From: Roseovarius sp.
GTDB taxonomy: Bacteria > Pseudomonadota > Alphaproteobacteria > Rhodobacterales > Rhodobacteraceae
DNA: 64,000 bases
Assembly: GCA_027493545.1 (NCBI GenBank)
Contig: JAOSKR010000003.1
Span: forward strand, 181,360-245,359
Direction of reading: 5' to 3'
Each line of letters starts with the position of its first letter. The stretch's first letter is position 1. The position numbers and the translations under genes are program-made. The notes below the pieces were generated by a model. It had not been told where the DNA came from. It saw only the letters and a program-made list of their open reading frames with translations, and made no database searches. Shown one piece after another: positions 21,940 to 30,850 of the stretch.

Positions 21940-22146
21940 TCAGGCGAGAGCGAGATTGGTCGCGCTTTCGCGCCCGTCGCGGTCGGATTCGACATCGAAG
22001 GTCACCTTTTGAGCATCGGCAAGGCCGGTAAGACCTGCCCGCTCGACGGACGAGATGTGGACGAAGACGTCCTTACCGCCCGATTCGGGCTCGATGAAGC
22101 CGAAGCCCTTGGAAGAATTGAACCATTTCACGGTGCCATTGGCCAT
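21940..22146 (-). CDS. cspA: Cold shock protein, CspA family
   Basis: A single cold-shock (OB-fold) domain of 68 residues. The RNA-binding motifs RNP1 (KGFGFIE) and RNP2 (DVFVHIS) are intact, and the start TVKWFNSSKGFGF is canonical. It acts as an RNA chaperone in the cytoplasm. ATG 22146 has a strong AGGAGA site. The long non-coding upstream region (to about 22417) fits the long, structured 5' leader typical of cold-regulated csp mRNAs. Confidence 0.95.
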   Translation of the reverse strand: MANGTVKWFNSSKGFGFIEPESGGKDVFVHISSVERAGLTGLADAQKVTFDVESDRDGRESATNLALA

Positions 22147-22417
22147 ATCCGTGATCTCCTGTTCTGGATGCTGCCCGCACGATGCGGCAGCCCGGCAAAG
22201 TCAGACTGAGTCGATCGTCTGAAGCCGGGTGAACGGAGGCAGAGAGTCGCAGAGCATAACGTTGGCTTCTATTACATGGGCAACCGCATTGTGTTTCACA
22301 AGAGCGGCTTGGCATTGAAGTGAATTCAATGCGCCGCTGTCGCGGATACCCGCGCTCTCCATGTAGCTTGCGGGTGTTTGGGCGCGTTGGCCTGCCCGGG
22401 CCAATCTTGCGAGGTGA
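22147..22417. other. cspA upstream region
   Basis: About 270 bases with lower GC in 22255-22325 and no gene. It probably contains the cspA promoter and long leader. No further motif recognised. Confidence 0.4.
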
Positions 22418-22535
22418 TCAATTGATGGCTTTGCCTTTGCGGCCCCGGCTTTGTGCCAAGCGATAGCTGTCGCCGTTCATTTCGAGGATGTTGACGTGAT
22501 GGGTCAGCCGGTCGAGCAGGGCGCCGGTCAGCGGT
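22418..22535 (-). pseudogene. istB: IS21-family IstB C-terminal remnant
   Basis: Read on the minus strand, the last 38 or so codons give ALLDRLTHHVNILEMNGDSY followed by RLAQSRGRK and a stop, the usual end of IstB. It differs clearly from the IstB at 25435, so it is from another IS21 element. The rest of that element is missing. Confidence 0.75.
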
Positions 22536-22691
22536 CAGGGCGGTTGGTATGAGATATCGAGGTCAAGAGCTCTGACCTTGATAAGGTCGAGGTGGCAGAA
22601 GCCTGGTTGAATTCCGACACGTCGCAGACCTATATGTGCTCAAGCGCTGAACGCGTATTCTGCAGATCCGAAGTGACCAGAAGGACAGACA

Positions 22692-23057
22692 GTGACAGAA
22701 CCTGCGAAAAAAACCCGAAATACCGAAAGCGGCGCCACCACGGTCGCGCAAGACAGCATGACGGCCTTCAGCGTGATGCCCGAGACGGCGCTGAGAGCCT
22801 GGTTCGGCATGGGCCTCGAGGCGCTGCAGTTTGTCTCATCCCGCATGCAGAAGGATATTGCGACTCAGAAGGCCATGTTGGCGTGCAGGAGTCTTGAGGA
22901 CATTCGCAAAGTGCAGGCTGATTTCTACAATCAGGCAGTGGAGGATTATCGCGCCCAGGTATCGCGCGTGATGGAAATCATGTCTGTCCCCGGAATCGAG
23001 GGGCCAAAGATCGTATTCCCGTCCACGAAGCGCAGCTATGACGACGTACCTCTTTAG
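22692..23057 (+). CDS. Phasin-family protein
   Basis: A 121-residue, mostly helical protein fitting the phasin_2 pattern. A variable N-terminus is followed by an amphipathic region (PETALRAWFGMGLEALQFVS) and a heptad-rich stretch (RSLEDIRKVQADFYNQAVED). Phasins coat polyhydroxyalkanoate granules and often sit in accessory, IS-flanked positions as here. GTG 22692 is the start, with AAGGA six bases upstream. Flanked by IS21 and IS6 scraps but itself intact, so it has probably been retained by selection. Confidence 0.7.
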   Translation: MTEPAKKTRNTESGATTVAQDSMTAFSVMPETALRAWFGMGLEALQFVSSRMQKDIATQKAMLACRSLEDIRKVQADFYNQAVEDYRAQVSRVMEIMSVPGIEGPKIVFPSTKRSYDDVPL

Positions 23058-23160
23058 ACGGCATTCCCAAGTGGACCGTCGCTCGATGCCGGGATCGCGC
23101 AGCGCGGCGCCATTTGAGCGCAGCTTGTCCGTCACGATCCCGTCGGCCGGGCCGTGGCGC
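23043..23160 (-). pseudogene. IS6-family transposase internal fragment
   Basis: The minus strand encodes the IVTDKLRSNGAALRD segment characteristic of the DDE region of IS6/IS26-family transposases (normally IVTDKLRSYGAA). Neither end of the transposase is present. Confidence 0.55.
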
Positions 23161-23223
23161 CTTGGGCGGCGTCTTCATTTAAGGAATTCCCGAACGGGCT
23201 GAGATTTGATTCAAGATCGAAAA

Positions 23224-23325
23224 TGGAGGCGATCTTGAGCAGACGAACCCTGACGGACGCGCAATGGGCGCGGATCGAACCGCTTGTTCCGGGCAAGAAA
23301 GGCGACCGTGGGCGCACTGGCTCGG
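23224..23325 (+). pseudogene. IS5-family transposase N-terminal remnant
   Basis: Starts SRRTLTDAQWARIEPLVPGK followed by KGDRGRTGSD, the standard N-terminus of IS5-family (IS1031/IS427-like) transposases. Homology stops after about 33 codons. The TTTAAGGAATTCCCGAACG stretch just upstream (23179-23197) resembles the leader of such elements. Confidence 0.7.
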
Positions 23326-23885
23326 ATCTCCTGCGCCGTCGCCGACGTGTGCCCGCATCATTTCTCGATCATCACCTGCGTGTCGAACCGCCCTTCGATC
23401 GGCTGGCACTGGCTGGTGTCGGGATCGGCGCCGATTGGGGGGTGCTAAAAAAAAGGAAAAAAGGATTAGATCAGGACATCCGTCGACGTAAGGATGGCCG
23501 CGGGTGGGGGGGGATATGCAGGTCGGAGGTGAAGCTGCCGGTCGAGAACGTGGCGCTTGCATCGGTTTTTTCCCCTTTTTGTCAAGCTCAGGGTATATTG
23601 TGCGCGCCCCCCCCCTCTGGGTGTCCCCCCCGTGCCCCCGCACTCCTCTCCTGGCGCGGATTTTGCCGCGCAACACCATCCCGCTGCTCCGCAAACCCCA
23701 CTCTCCTCTTTCCCCCCTTTTTTACCACCCATCCCTTTATACCCTATCGGGTTTACCCCCTGGAAATATATCAAAAACAGGGCCTTGCCCTTTCCTGGGG
23801 GGCCAAAACTAAATAAACCAATTTTGTTGCATCCGGGGTGGAGTTGTCCCGCGGGTGGGGTTATGAGAGAAGTAAAATACCCACC
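23326..23885. other. Homopolymer-rich anomalous island, no gene
   Basis: This stretch contains runs found nowhere else in the window: eight A and six A (23447-23462), eight G (about 23506-23513), six T next to four C and five T (about 23565-23580), nine C (about 23607-23615), seven C and six C-six T. Composition and run lengths differ sharply from both flanks. No frame resembles a known protein. It abuts the left end of the IS21 element at about 23886. It may be low-quality consensus at an assembly junction. Confidence 0.6.
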
Positions 23886-26146
23886 TGCCACGTTAGCATC
23901 CGCGCCGAATAGCGCGGAGGAAAGAGCAGGTGATATTGATGGAAAGTGTATCGAAGATCAGACTTTGGATTTTGCAGGAGGGTCGCAGCATCCGGTCTGT
24001 GGCGCGGGCAACCGGTTTGTCGCGCAACACGATCAAGAAGTATCTGAAGGACGACAACCCGCCAAGCTACCAGCGGCAAGCCCCACCGGCTCGTCATAAG
24101 CTTTGCGATGGATTTGACACGCGGCTTCAGGGGCTCTTCGAGCAGGATCAAAAGCGTCCGCGCCGGGAGCGGCGAACGGCCGTGAGGCTTTATGAGCAGC
24201 TTGTGTCGGAGGGGTATACCGGGTCCTATTCGCCGGTTCAGCGTTTCGTCCGAGACCTCAAGCGCGCCGGTGCCGGATCGGGAGAGGCGTTCATCCCCCT
24301 GCATTTTGCTGCCGGTGATGCCCTCCAGTTTGACTGGAGCGAAGAGCGCGTTGTCCTGGGCGGTGTCGAGCAGAAGGTTAAGGTTGCCCACTTCCGCCTG
24401 TGCCACAGTCGCAAGCCCTTTGTCGTCGCCTATCCCGGCGAGAGCCAGGAGATGGTGCTGGATGCTTTTGTGCGGGCGCTGTCCTTCTACGGCGGGGTTC
24501 CGCGACGGGTGATCATCGACAATCCCAAAACGATGGTGACCTATGTCTCCCGCTCGAAGGACCGGGTGTTCCATCCGCGGTTCCTGGCGTTGATGAACCA
24601 CTATGTCATGGAGCCGGTGGCCTGCACCCCCGCGTCGGGTTGGGAGAAGGGGCAGGTCGAGAACCAGGTCCAATTTTTACGAGGCCGATTGTTTGTTCCC
24701 ATGCCAGCCTTCGATGATCTGGACGGGCTGAACGACTGGTTGCGCCTGCGCTGCGAGGAGCTGGCAAATCGCGCCCATCCTGAACAATCGGCTCGCACGA
24801 TTGCGGAGGTTTTTGAAGATGAGCGGGCCGAGCTGCGCCCCCTGGGGCGGGCTTTTGACGGCTACGTGGAGAAGACGGTGCGTGTCCGCTCCACCTGCCT
24901 GGTTCAATATGCCAGCAATCGCTACAGCGTGCCTTCCCGTTTTGCCGGCCAGCATGTCTCCCTGCGCGCCTATGCGGGCCGGATCGTGCTGGTGTCAGGC
25001 CAGGATGTCATTGCCGAGCACAGGCGCCGCTTCACCCGCAACGTCAGCTACTTTGAACCGTGGCATTACGTTCCTCTGCTGGACCGCAAACCCGGCGCCT
25101 TGCGCAACGGGGCACCCTTCGTGGACTGGCAACTGCCCGATGCCATGCATCGGATCAGAGAACATTACATGGCCGGCAAAGGAGGGGATCGGGAGTTTGT
25201 CGACCTGCTTCTGCTGGCTCAGGATCACGGGATCGAGGTCGTCGAGATTGCGTGTGATCTGGCGGTGGAGCAAAATACCCTGCGCCTGCCGACCATCGTC
25301 AATCTGATCAACCAGCTGGTCGAGCCGGTCATCACCCCCTTGGGCGAACCATACACCTATCCGCAGCTGACCCTGCGCCCGGAAGCCGATTGCAAGCGCT
25401 ATGAGGCATTGTACTCCGCCGAGGAGGCCGCCGCATGAACGCCCTCATCGACCAACTGACCGCCCTGAGACTGCATGGAATGGCAGCTTGCGCACATGAT
25501 TTGCTGTCCGCGCGCAAGCCGCCAAGTCTGACCACTGCGATAAAACACCTGATCGACGCGGAGACTGTAGAGCGCCGGGTGCGCTCCATCCAGTATCAAA
25601 TGCGGATCGCGAAGTTCCCGCATCACAAGGACTTCGCTACCTTCGATTACGGCGCAGCAGCCGTCACCAAAACCCAGGTCGAGCCCTTCTGCTCGGGCCA
25701 GTTCACCGAAGAGGCACATAACCTCATCCTGGTGGGCGGAACCGGGACAGGCAAAACCCATATCGCCATCGCGCTTGGAACCGCCCTGATCAACAACGGC
25801 AAGAAGGCCCGCTTCTTCAACGCGGTCGATCTGATCAATGCCCTGATCAAGGAACAGGCCGACGGCAACGCCGGGAAGATCATCCGGCAATTGTCAGCCC
25901 TGGATTGCGTCATCATCGACGAGTTGGGCTATATCCCGTTCCCGAAATCCGGCGGCGCATTGCTGTTCCACCTGATCAGCAAGCTCTACGAGAAAACCAG
26001 CGTCATCATCACCACCAACCTGGAGTTCGGGGAATGGGTCGCTGTCTTCGGCGATGCCAAGATGACAACCGCGCTTTTGGATCGCGTCACGCACCACTGC
26101 GCCATAATCGAGACTGGCAACAGGTCATACCGCTTCGCGCAGAGCA
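23886..26146 (+). mobile_element. IS21-family element, right end lost
   Basis: Carries istA and istB in the standard overlapping order. The left end is placed near 23886 where TGCCACGTTAGCATCCGCGC begins, just upstream of the istA ribosome site. The right end is missing: the last ~10 codons of istB run directly into the MFS gene on the opposite strand, so no right inverted repeat or target duplication can be recognised. Confidence 0.75.
23930..25438 (+). CDS. istA: IS21-family transposase IstA
   Basis: 502 residues, full length. An N-terminal helix-turn-helix ([20 protein letters not shown]) is followed by the integrase core with the DDE residues in [19 protein letters not shown] and [15 protein letters not shown], and a C-terminal beta domain ([15 protein letters not shown]). 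It carries out strand transfer together with the ATPase IstB. GGAGG lies upstream; either GTG 23930 or ATG 23939 could be the start. The stop overlaps the istB start (ATGA), the usual translational coupling in IS21. The frame is intact, so the transposase may still be active even though the element has lost its right end. Confidence 0.93.
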   Translation: MILMESVSKIRLWILQEGRSIRSVARATGLSRNTIKKYLKDDNPPSYQRQAPPARHKLCDGFDTRLQGLFEQDQKRPRRERRTAVRLYEQLVSEGYTGSYSPVQRFVRDLKRAGAGSGEAFIPLHFAAGDALQFDWSEERVVLGGVEQKVKVAHFRLCHSRKPFVVAYPGESQEMVLDAFVRALSFYGGVPRRVIIDNPKTMVTYVSRSKDRVFHPRFLALMNHYVMEPVACTPASGWEKGQVENQVQFLRGRLFVPMPAFDDLDGLNDWLRLRCEELANRAHPEQSARTIAEVFEDERAELRPLGRAFDGYVEKTVRVRSTCLVQYASNRYSVPSRFAGQHVSLRAYAGRIVLVSGQDVIAEHRRRFTRNVSYFEPWHYVPLLDRKPGALRNGAPFVDWQLPDAMHRIREHYMAGKGGDREFVDLLLLAQDHGIEVVEIACDLAVEQNTLRLPTIVNLINQLVEPVITPLGEPYTYPQLTLRPEADCKRYEALYSAEEAAA

Positions 26147-26289
26147 AACGCCGCACAGAAAGGCGATGGACGATGCCAGAACCAGCGCACCCAGCCGGTC
26201 AAAACCGCTCTGGCCCGCCTGCGTGCCCAACAGCACGATATAGGGCGGCGCCAGTGCCGTCGACGTCAAGAGCCCGCGCGCCCAGATGA
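25435..26289 (+). CDS. istB: IS21-family helper ATPase IstB, C-terminus replaced by flanking sequence
   Basis: AAA+ ATPase that assists IstA in target choice. It has the Walker A motif GGTGTGKTH, Walker [13 protein letters not shown], sensor region [13 protein letters not shown] and the terminal [18 protein letters not shown]. Homology ends at about 26146; the remaining ~45 codons are antisense MFS sequence, so the natural stop has been lost. The core is complete and only the very C-terminus is altered. Confidence 0.88.
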   Translation: MNALIDQLTALRLHGMAACAHDLLSARKPPSLTTAIKHLIDAETVERRVRSIQYQMRIAKFPHHKDFATFDYGAAAVTKTQVEPFCSGQFTEEAHNLILVGGTGTGKTHIAIALGTALINNGKKARFFNAVDLINALIKEQADGNAGKIIRQLSALDCVIIDELGYIPFPKSGGALLFHLISKLYEKTSVIITTNLEFGEWVAVFGDAKMTTALLDRVTHHCAIIETGNRSYRFAQSKRRTERRWTMPEPAHPAGQNRSGPPACPTARYRAAPVPSTSRARAPR

Positions 26290-27033
26290 ACCGGCGCAAT
26301 TGCGGGTCGCGGCGAAGGATGTTCAGTTGGCCCAGTGCCGGTGTTCCCCCGCGCCCGGCGCCGCCTCTTCCCACAAGGTGGAAAACAGGATGCCGGCGCC
26401 CAGCCACAACAGTGCCGCAAGGGTAATCGCCAGCAGAACCAGTGTTGCGCGGTCCACCAGCCCCGACATGAGGGCGAGCGCGAAGATCACGACGGCGCCC
26501 GCCCCCAATGACGTGGCGACGCCGGTCGCCGCGCCGCGCCGCGATTGGCCCACGGTCTTGCCCAGCACATCGCTGTAGCTGACCGAACAGATGGATCGCG
26601 ACACCGCCAGCACGGCCAGCAGCGCGCAGATCGCGGCGCCGGCACCGTGCCCGGTCAATGTCAGCGCGGCCAGCACGATCCCCGCCGCTGCGGCACCTTG
26701 ACCGATACTGCCCGCGACCCATGCCCATTTGCGCCGTTCCATGGCCTGCACGTGCGGAGCGGTGAACAACTGCGGCAGCAATGCCCCCGCCTCGCGGATC
26801 GGAACCAGCAGGCCGACGAAAAATGCAGACGCGCCCAAATGGGCGAGGAGCCATGACAAGACCAGTTTCGGGTCGATCAGCCCGTCTGCGATCTTGCTCA
26901 TCGACAGGGATCCGGCATGGCGCAGGAAATTTGCGGGCTCGTGTTTCGCCTGTGCGTCGGACAGGCCACCCGCGCCATCGGTATTTTCCACCAATGCCTC
27001 AAACAATGTGGTCTGAAAATTCGGTGTGGTCAT
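26145..27033 (-). pseudogene. MFS transporter truncated by the IS21 element
   Basis: Major-facilitator-like membrane protein with hydrophobic segments such as VLSWLLAHLGASAFFVGLLV and GVATSLGAGAVVIFALALMS. The N-terminal half is open from ATG 27033. A frameshift near 26335 moves the sequence to a second frame ([20 protein letters not shown]), which runs into the IS21 istB end at about 26145. The C-terminal third is missing and is not found on the other side of the IS21 element, so the insertion was accompanied by a deletion. Substrate unknown. Confidence 0.7.
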
Positions 27034-27384
27034 GACACTGTCCAAACAAGGTTCAACGATATCCGGATCGGGCGATCATTCTCTGACAGCCATGTTCTGT
27101 CCCGCAAATCCCAAAGTACCAGAAAAAGGCGCGGCATTGCCAAAGACGCGCTCAGGGTCGGGACTTCGGTAACGGGGCCGCCCCTGTCAAGCGGTTTCGC
27201 GCATGGAAGTTCGGCCGCCGGATGCGTGCCTCGGTCGGTTGTGAATTTCCGGGCAACGGTTTCCTCGATCGCTTTTGCGCGCTTTTCTCAACCAGTGCCG
27301 TCCACGTTCAAGCCTCGCTGGTCTGACATCCCGGGAATATGTTAGCCGTTCAGACGGGAACCAGAACCTGAACGGAGTTGACTG
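27034..27384. other. Intergenic region, nothing recognised
   Basis: 350 bases between the divergent truncated MFS gene and the small-gene operon. It presumably contains promoters for both; no repeat, RNA or conserved ORF was seen. Confidence 0.4.
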
Positions 27385-27633
27385 ATGAACGAATGGTCTC
27401 GGCGGAGCAGGGACGCGCGGTCGATCCGTTCGAACCCGGACATGACGGAGACCGCGAAGGTCGGCGCGGTGAAGACGCGGGAGGATGCGATCGGCACGCT
27501 TGACCGGATCGCCGTCGGTGCGCGCGGGGGCCGGGCCATGTCCATTCGTTTCCGGCGCGGCGAACTGAAGCCGGTCCGTGCCGGGGACCCCGGCCTCAAG
27601 GATGTGCGTGCGCGGCTGGGGCTTGAGGCATGA
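27385..27633 (+). CDS. Hypothetical small basic protein
   Basis: 82 residues, strongly basic (many Arg), no signal peptide or membrane segment, and I recognise no family. ATG 27385 has a GGAG site nine bases upstream. Its stop overlaps the next start by four bases (ATGA), so the two are translationally coupled, which supports it being a real gene. It heads a run of overlapping genes ending in an MFS exporter. Confidence 0.6.
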   Translation: MNEWSRRSRDARSIRSNPDMTETAKVGAVKTREDAIGTLDRIAVGARGGRAMSIRFRRGELKPVRAGDPGLKDVRARLGLEA

Positions 27634-27995
27634 CCGGCGCGGCGAACGATCCGGTGGCGCTGGCAGAGCAGGTGCGGGCCCTGCTTTCGGAGCGCGACCA
27701 GGGGGCGCCCTGCCTCACCTATCAGGCGCTGGCGACAGAACTCGGCCTGACGCCTCCCGGCACCATCCGGCGCGTCGCCGCCGCGCTCGAGCAGACCATG
27801 CGCGAGGATATCGCCGCGGGCCGCCCGATGGTGGCGGCGCTGGTCGTAAGCCGCGCGGGCGACATGCCGAGGCGCGGTTTCTTCGATCTTGCTGTCGCGC
27901 TGGGCCGCTTTCCGGCCGATCCCGACAGCCACCGCGCTGCATGGCAGGCAGAATGCGCGGCGGTGCTCGGCAAGCAGGCCGGCGAGATGACGTGA
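27630..27995 (+). CDS. Conserved-looking hypothetical protein with wHTH-like N-terminus
   Basis: 121 residues, soluble. The N-terminal third has a helix-turn-helix-like pattern (CLTYQALATELGLTPPGTIR). The middle and end contain MVAALVVSR and RRGFFDLAVALGRF, a layout I associate with small uncharacterised alphaproteobacterial proteins, but I cannot name the family. Coupled to its neighbours on both sides (ATGA upstream, TGATG downstream). A DNA-binding or adaptor role is possible but unproven. Confidence 0.7.
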   Translation: MTGAANDPVALAEQVRALLSERDQGAPCLTYQALATELGLTPPGTIRRVAAALEQTMREDIAAGRPMVAALVVSRAGDMPRRGFFDLAVALGRFPADPDSHRAAWQAECAAVLGKQAGEMT

Positions 27996-28147
27996 TGCGG
28001 CCATGTCCGGGGTCGGACCACTGGCCTGAGGACGCTGGTTCCGATTGGGTGAAAGCCCGGTGGCAGGTCAACGCGGCCACCGGCCTGCCTTGTCTCCCGG
28101 CAAGGCTCATCGTATCCGTCAATGAGCCCGGCGGAAAAAGGACCTGA
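27995..28147 (+). CDS. Possible 50-residue hypothetical protein
   Basis: ATG 27995 overlaps the preceding stop (TGATG), and the frame runs 50 codons to a stop three bases before the MFS start. The overlap geometry on both sides argues for translation, but there is no recognisable domain and the short length makes it uncertain. Confidence 0.35.
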   Translation: MRPCPGSDHWPEDAGSDWVKARWQVNAATGLPCLPARLIVSVNEPGGKRT

Positions 28148-28150
28148 TCC

Positions 28151-29770
28151 GTGCCGGAGAGTGTTTCTCCTCTCATCTTGTTCCGCAATCAGACCTTCCG
28201 GATGCTCTGGGTGGCGGCGCTCGCGTCCAATTTCGGTGGGCTGGTGCAGGCGGTGGGCGCGGCGTGGATGATGACCTCGCTGTCGGAGTCCGAACGCATG
28301 GTGGCGCTGGTGCAGGGCTCGATCACGCTGCCGATCATGGTGTTTTCACTGTTGGCCGGGGTGTTTGCGGACAATTTCGACCGCCGCCGCGTCATGCTGA
28401 TCGCGCAGGGCTTCATGTTCGCGATATCCATCGCGCTGACGGCGATGGCCTATCAGGGGTTGCTGACGCCCTGGACCCTGCTGGCCTTCACCTTCCTGAT
28501 CGGCTGCGGCACGGCGCTTCACAACCCGTCCCGGCAGGCGACGATGGGCGACATCGTCACCCGCGAAGAACTGCCCTCGGCGGTGTCGCTGAACAGCATG
28601 GGCTTCAACCTGATGCGCAGCGTCGGCCCGGCGGCGGGCGGCGCGATCGTGGCGCTCGCCGGGGCGGCTGCGGCGTTTGCGGTCAATGCGCTGAGCTATA
28701 TCGCCATCATCATCGCGCTGTTGCGCTGGCGTTCGCCCGTTCGCGACACGCGGCTGCCGCGAGAGCCGATGGGGACCGCGTTTTCCGCTGGTCTGCGCTA
28801 TGTCGCGATGTCGCCGAACCTGTTGCGGGTGATCCTGCGCGGGTTCGTGTTCGGGCTGGCGGCGGTGGCCCTGCAGGCGTTGCTGCCGGTCGTCGTGCGC
28901 GAGACGCTGCAGGGCAGCGCATTCCTCTATGGCGTGATGCTGGGCTGTTTCGGGATCGGGGCAGTCGGCGGCGCACTGGCGAACGCCGGGCTGCGGGCGC
29001 GGTTCGTGAACGAGCGGATCGCGCGCGGCGCGTTTCTGGGTTTCGCCGCCAGCACCGGCATCGTCGCGTTCAGCAACCAGGCGGTGCTGAGCGGCGCGGC
29101 GCTCTTCCTCGGTGGCGCCTGCTGGGTGCTGGCGCTGTCGATGCTGAACGTCACCATCCAGCTCCTGACGCCGCGCTGGGTCGTGGGGCGGGCGATCGCG
29201 CTCTATCAGACCGGCACCTTCGGCGGCATGGCGGCAGGCAGCTGGATATGGGGCGCGTTGGCGCAGCACAGCGAGCCGAAATGGGCGCTGCTGGGGGCGG
29301 CGGGCGTTCTGGTGGCCGGCGCGCTGATTGGTCTGCGCCTGCCGTTGCCGGAGTTCGGTACGCTCAACCTCGATCCGCTGAACCGGTTTCGCGAACCGGC
29401 GCTGCGGCTGGATCTGAATTACCGAAGCGGCCCGGTCATGGTGATGGTGGACTACATCATCGACCCGGCGGATGTGCCCGAATTCCTGTCGGCGATGAGC
29501 CAGAGGCGGAGGATACGCATCCGCGACGGGGCACAGCAATGGGTGCTGCTGCGCGATCTGGAGAACCCCGAGCAATGGAGCGAAAGCTACCACGTGGCGA
29601 CCTGGGGCGAATATGTGCGCCACAACGAGCGGCGGACCCATGCGGATGCCGGGATCTCGGACCGCCTTCACGCGCTCCATCGCGGGCCGGGAAAGCCAAG
29701 GGTGCGCCGCATGATCGAACGCCAGACCGTTCCACGGCGTGACGATACACGGGTCAAACCGTACAGCTAG
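28151..29770 (+). CDS. MFS transporter, EntS-like (MFS_3) exporter with C-terminal soluble domain
   Basis: Inner-membrane exporter of 539 residues. The first ~410 form twelve predicted helices with the MFS_3 signatures FRNQTFRMLWVAALASNFGG, DNFDRRRVMLIAQ (A-like loop) and NPSRQATMGDIV. The last ~120 residues are a cytoplasmic domain (GPVMVMVDYIIDPADVPEFL, WSESYHVATWGEYVRHNERR), which several large members of this family have. GTG 28151 is preceded by AAAGGA. It is the last gene of the small-gene run beginning at 27385. Relatives export siderophores or small organic compounds; the substrate is unknown. The frame is intact. Confidence 0.85.
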   Translation: MPESVSPLILFRNQTFRMLWVAALASNFGGLVQAVGAAWMMTSLSESERMVALVQGSITLPIMVFSLLAGVFADNFDRRRVMLIAQGFMFAISIALTAMAYQGLLTPWTLLAFTFLIGCGTALHNPSRQATMGDIVTREELPSAVSLNSMGFNLMRSVGPAAGGAIVALAGAAAAFAVNALSYIAIIIALLRWRSPVRDTRLPREPMGTAFSAGLRYVAMSPNLLRVILRGFVFGLAAVALQALLPVVVRETLQGSAFLYGVMLGCFGIGAVGGALANAGLRARFVNERIARGAFLGFAASTGIVAFSNQAVLSGAALFLGGACWVLALSMLNVTIQLLTPRWVVGRAIALYQTGTFGGMAAGSWIWGALAQHSEPKWALLGAAGVLVAGALIGLRLPLPEFGTLNLDPLNRFREPALRLDLNYRSGPVMVMVDYIIDPADVPEFLSAMSQRRRIRIRDGAQQWVLLRDLENPEQWSESYHVATWGEYVRHNERRTHADAGISDRLHALHRGPGKPRVRRMIERQTVPRRDDTRVKPYS

Positions 29771-29772
29771 GG

Positions 29773-29808
29773 CGCGTCGCGTCTGATCGGTTGTCAACCC
29801 GCCCCGGG
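29773..29808. repeat. Intergenic repeat, copy 3 (half element)
   Basis: GTCGCGTCTGATCGGTTGTC followed by ACCCGCCCCGGG, the inverted twin of the flank of copy 1 (5745-5778) with one mismatch; only one arm of the palindrome is kept. Confidence 0.65.
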
Positions 29809-29817
29809 TCACGCGGT

Positions 29818-30765
29818 CTATGCACCCCGGCCGGAACGCAGCGCGGTCGGTGCGGCGCCATAAGTCCGCCTGACCGCGCGCGCCAGCGCGGCGGGGCTGT
29901 CGTAGCCGCAGCGCAGCGCGATCTCGGCCACCGGAAGCGCGCTCTCCTCGATCAGCTTGCGCGCCGCCGCCAGCCGCAGGTGGCGGTAGACGGTGCCGGG
30001 CGCGGCGCCCGGGCGGGCCCGAAACCGCCGGTCGAGCGTGCGCGGCTGGCACGACAGCCGCTGCGCGAGCCGGGTCAGCGGCAGCGGGCGCTCGACCGTC
30101 TCGCGCATCAGCGCCAGCGCCCGGCGCACCAGCGGGTCGGCCACCGGATCGGGCACGCCCTCGGGCGGATCGTCGCGAATGAAGAGTGCCTCGACATCGA
30201 GCCGCGCCGAGAGCCCGAGGGTTTCGGCAATCAGGTCGAGCGTCAGATCGAGCGCCGAGATCGCACCTGCGCAGGTCAGCACCGGCCCGTCGCGCACCAC
30301 CCGCGCGCGCACCGCCTCGACATCGAGAAACCGCTCGGAAAAGGCGTCGAGCACATCCCAGTGCACGGTCGCGCGCCGCCCCGCCATGAGCCCCGCCGCC
30401 GCCAGCAGCCAGGGGCCGGTATCGAGCCCCACCGTCACCCGTGCCCGGCGCGCGGCGGCGCGCAGGAGGCGCCGGTTGGCGGCGGTGTCGTGGCGCTCGT
30501 GCCCGTAGCTCGCCAGCACGAAGAGATAATCGTTCGGCCCCTCGCGACCCAGCGCCTCTCCCGCCAGGATGTCGATCCCGCTCGAGGATCGCACCGCGCC
30601 GCCGTCGATGCCGAGAATCCGCCACTCGAAGGCGCGGGACGCGGTCAGGGTATTGGCCGCGCGCAGGGGCTCGATGCAGTTGGCAAGGCACAGGTTCGAG
30701 AACTGGTCGAAGACCAGTACGGCGATGCGCACGGGGCTGGCTGGAGGTTTTGTCCATTTCTGCAT
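29818..30765 (-). CDS. GlxA-family AraC regulator, CdhR-like (carnitine catabolism)
   Basis: 315 residues: an N-terminal DJ-1/PfpI-like amidotransferase fold (IAVLVFDQFSNLCLANCIEPL, LFVLASYGH) that serves as ligand sensor without catalysis, and a C-terminal AraC double helix-turn-helix (LPLTRLAQRLSCQPRTLDRR, PVAEIALRCGYDSPAALARA). It is divergent from the BKACE gene with an 85-base shared intergenic region. The architecture and context match CdhR, the activator of the carnitine dehydrogenase operon in Pseudomonas, so carnitine or 3-dehydrocarnitine is the likely inducer. Confidence 0.85.
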   Translation of the reverse strand: MQKWTKPPASPVRIAVLVFDQFSNLCLANCIEPLRAANTLTASRAFEWRILGIDGGAVRSSSGIDILAGEALGREGPNDYLFVLASYGHERHDTAANRRLLRAAARRARVTVGLDTGPWLLAAAGLMAGRRATVHWDVLDAFSERFLDVEAVRARVVRDGPVLTCAGAISALDLTLDLIAETLGLSARLDVEALFIRDDPPEGVPDPVADPLVRRALALMRETVERPLPLTRLAQRLSCQPRTLDRRFRARPGAAPGTVYRHLRLAAARKLIEESALPVAEIALRCGYDSPAALARAVRRTYGAAPTALRSGRGA

Positions 30766-30850
30766 GATAGTTGTCTATTACCGCAAGATTTGCCCCGCCG
30801 CCAGCGATACGATCCACCCCGAATCCAGTGTTGGAAAGAGGAGGCCAGCC

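Noticed and set aside
23326..23885. CRISPR array or regulated repeat in the homopolymer island
   Set aside because: There are no regularly spaced direct repeats, only long single-base runs.
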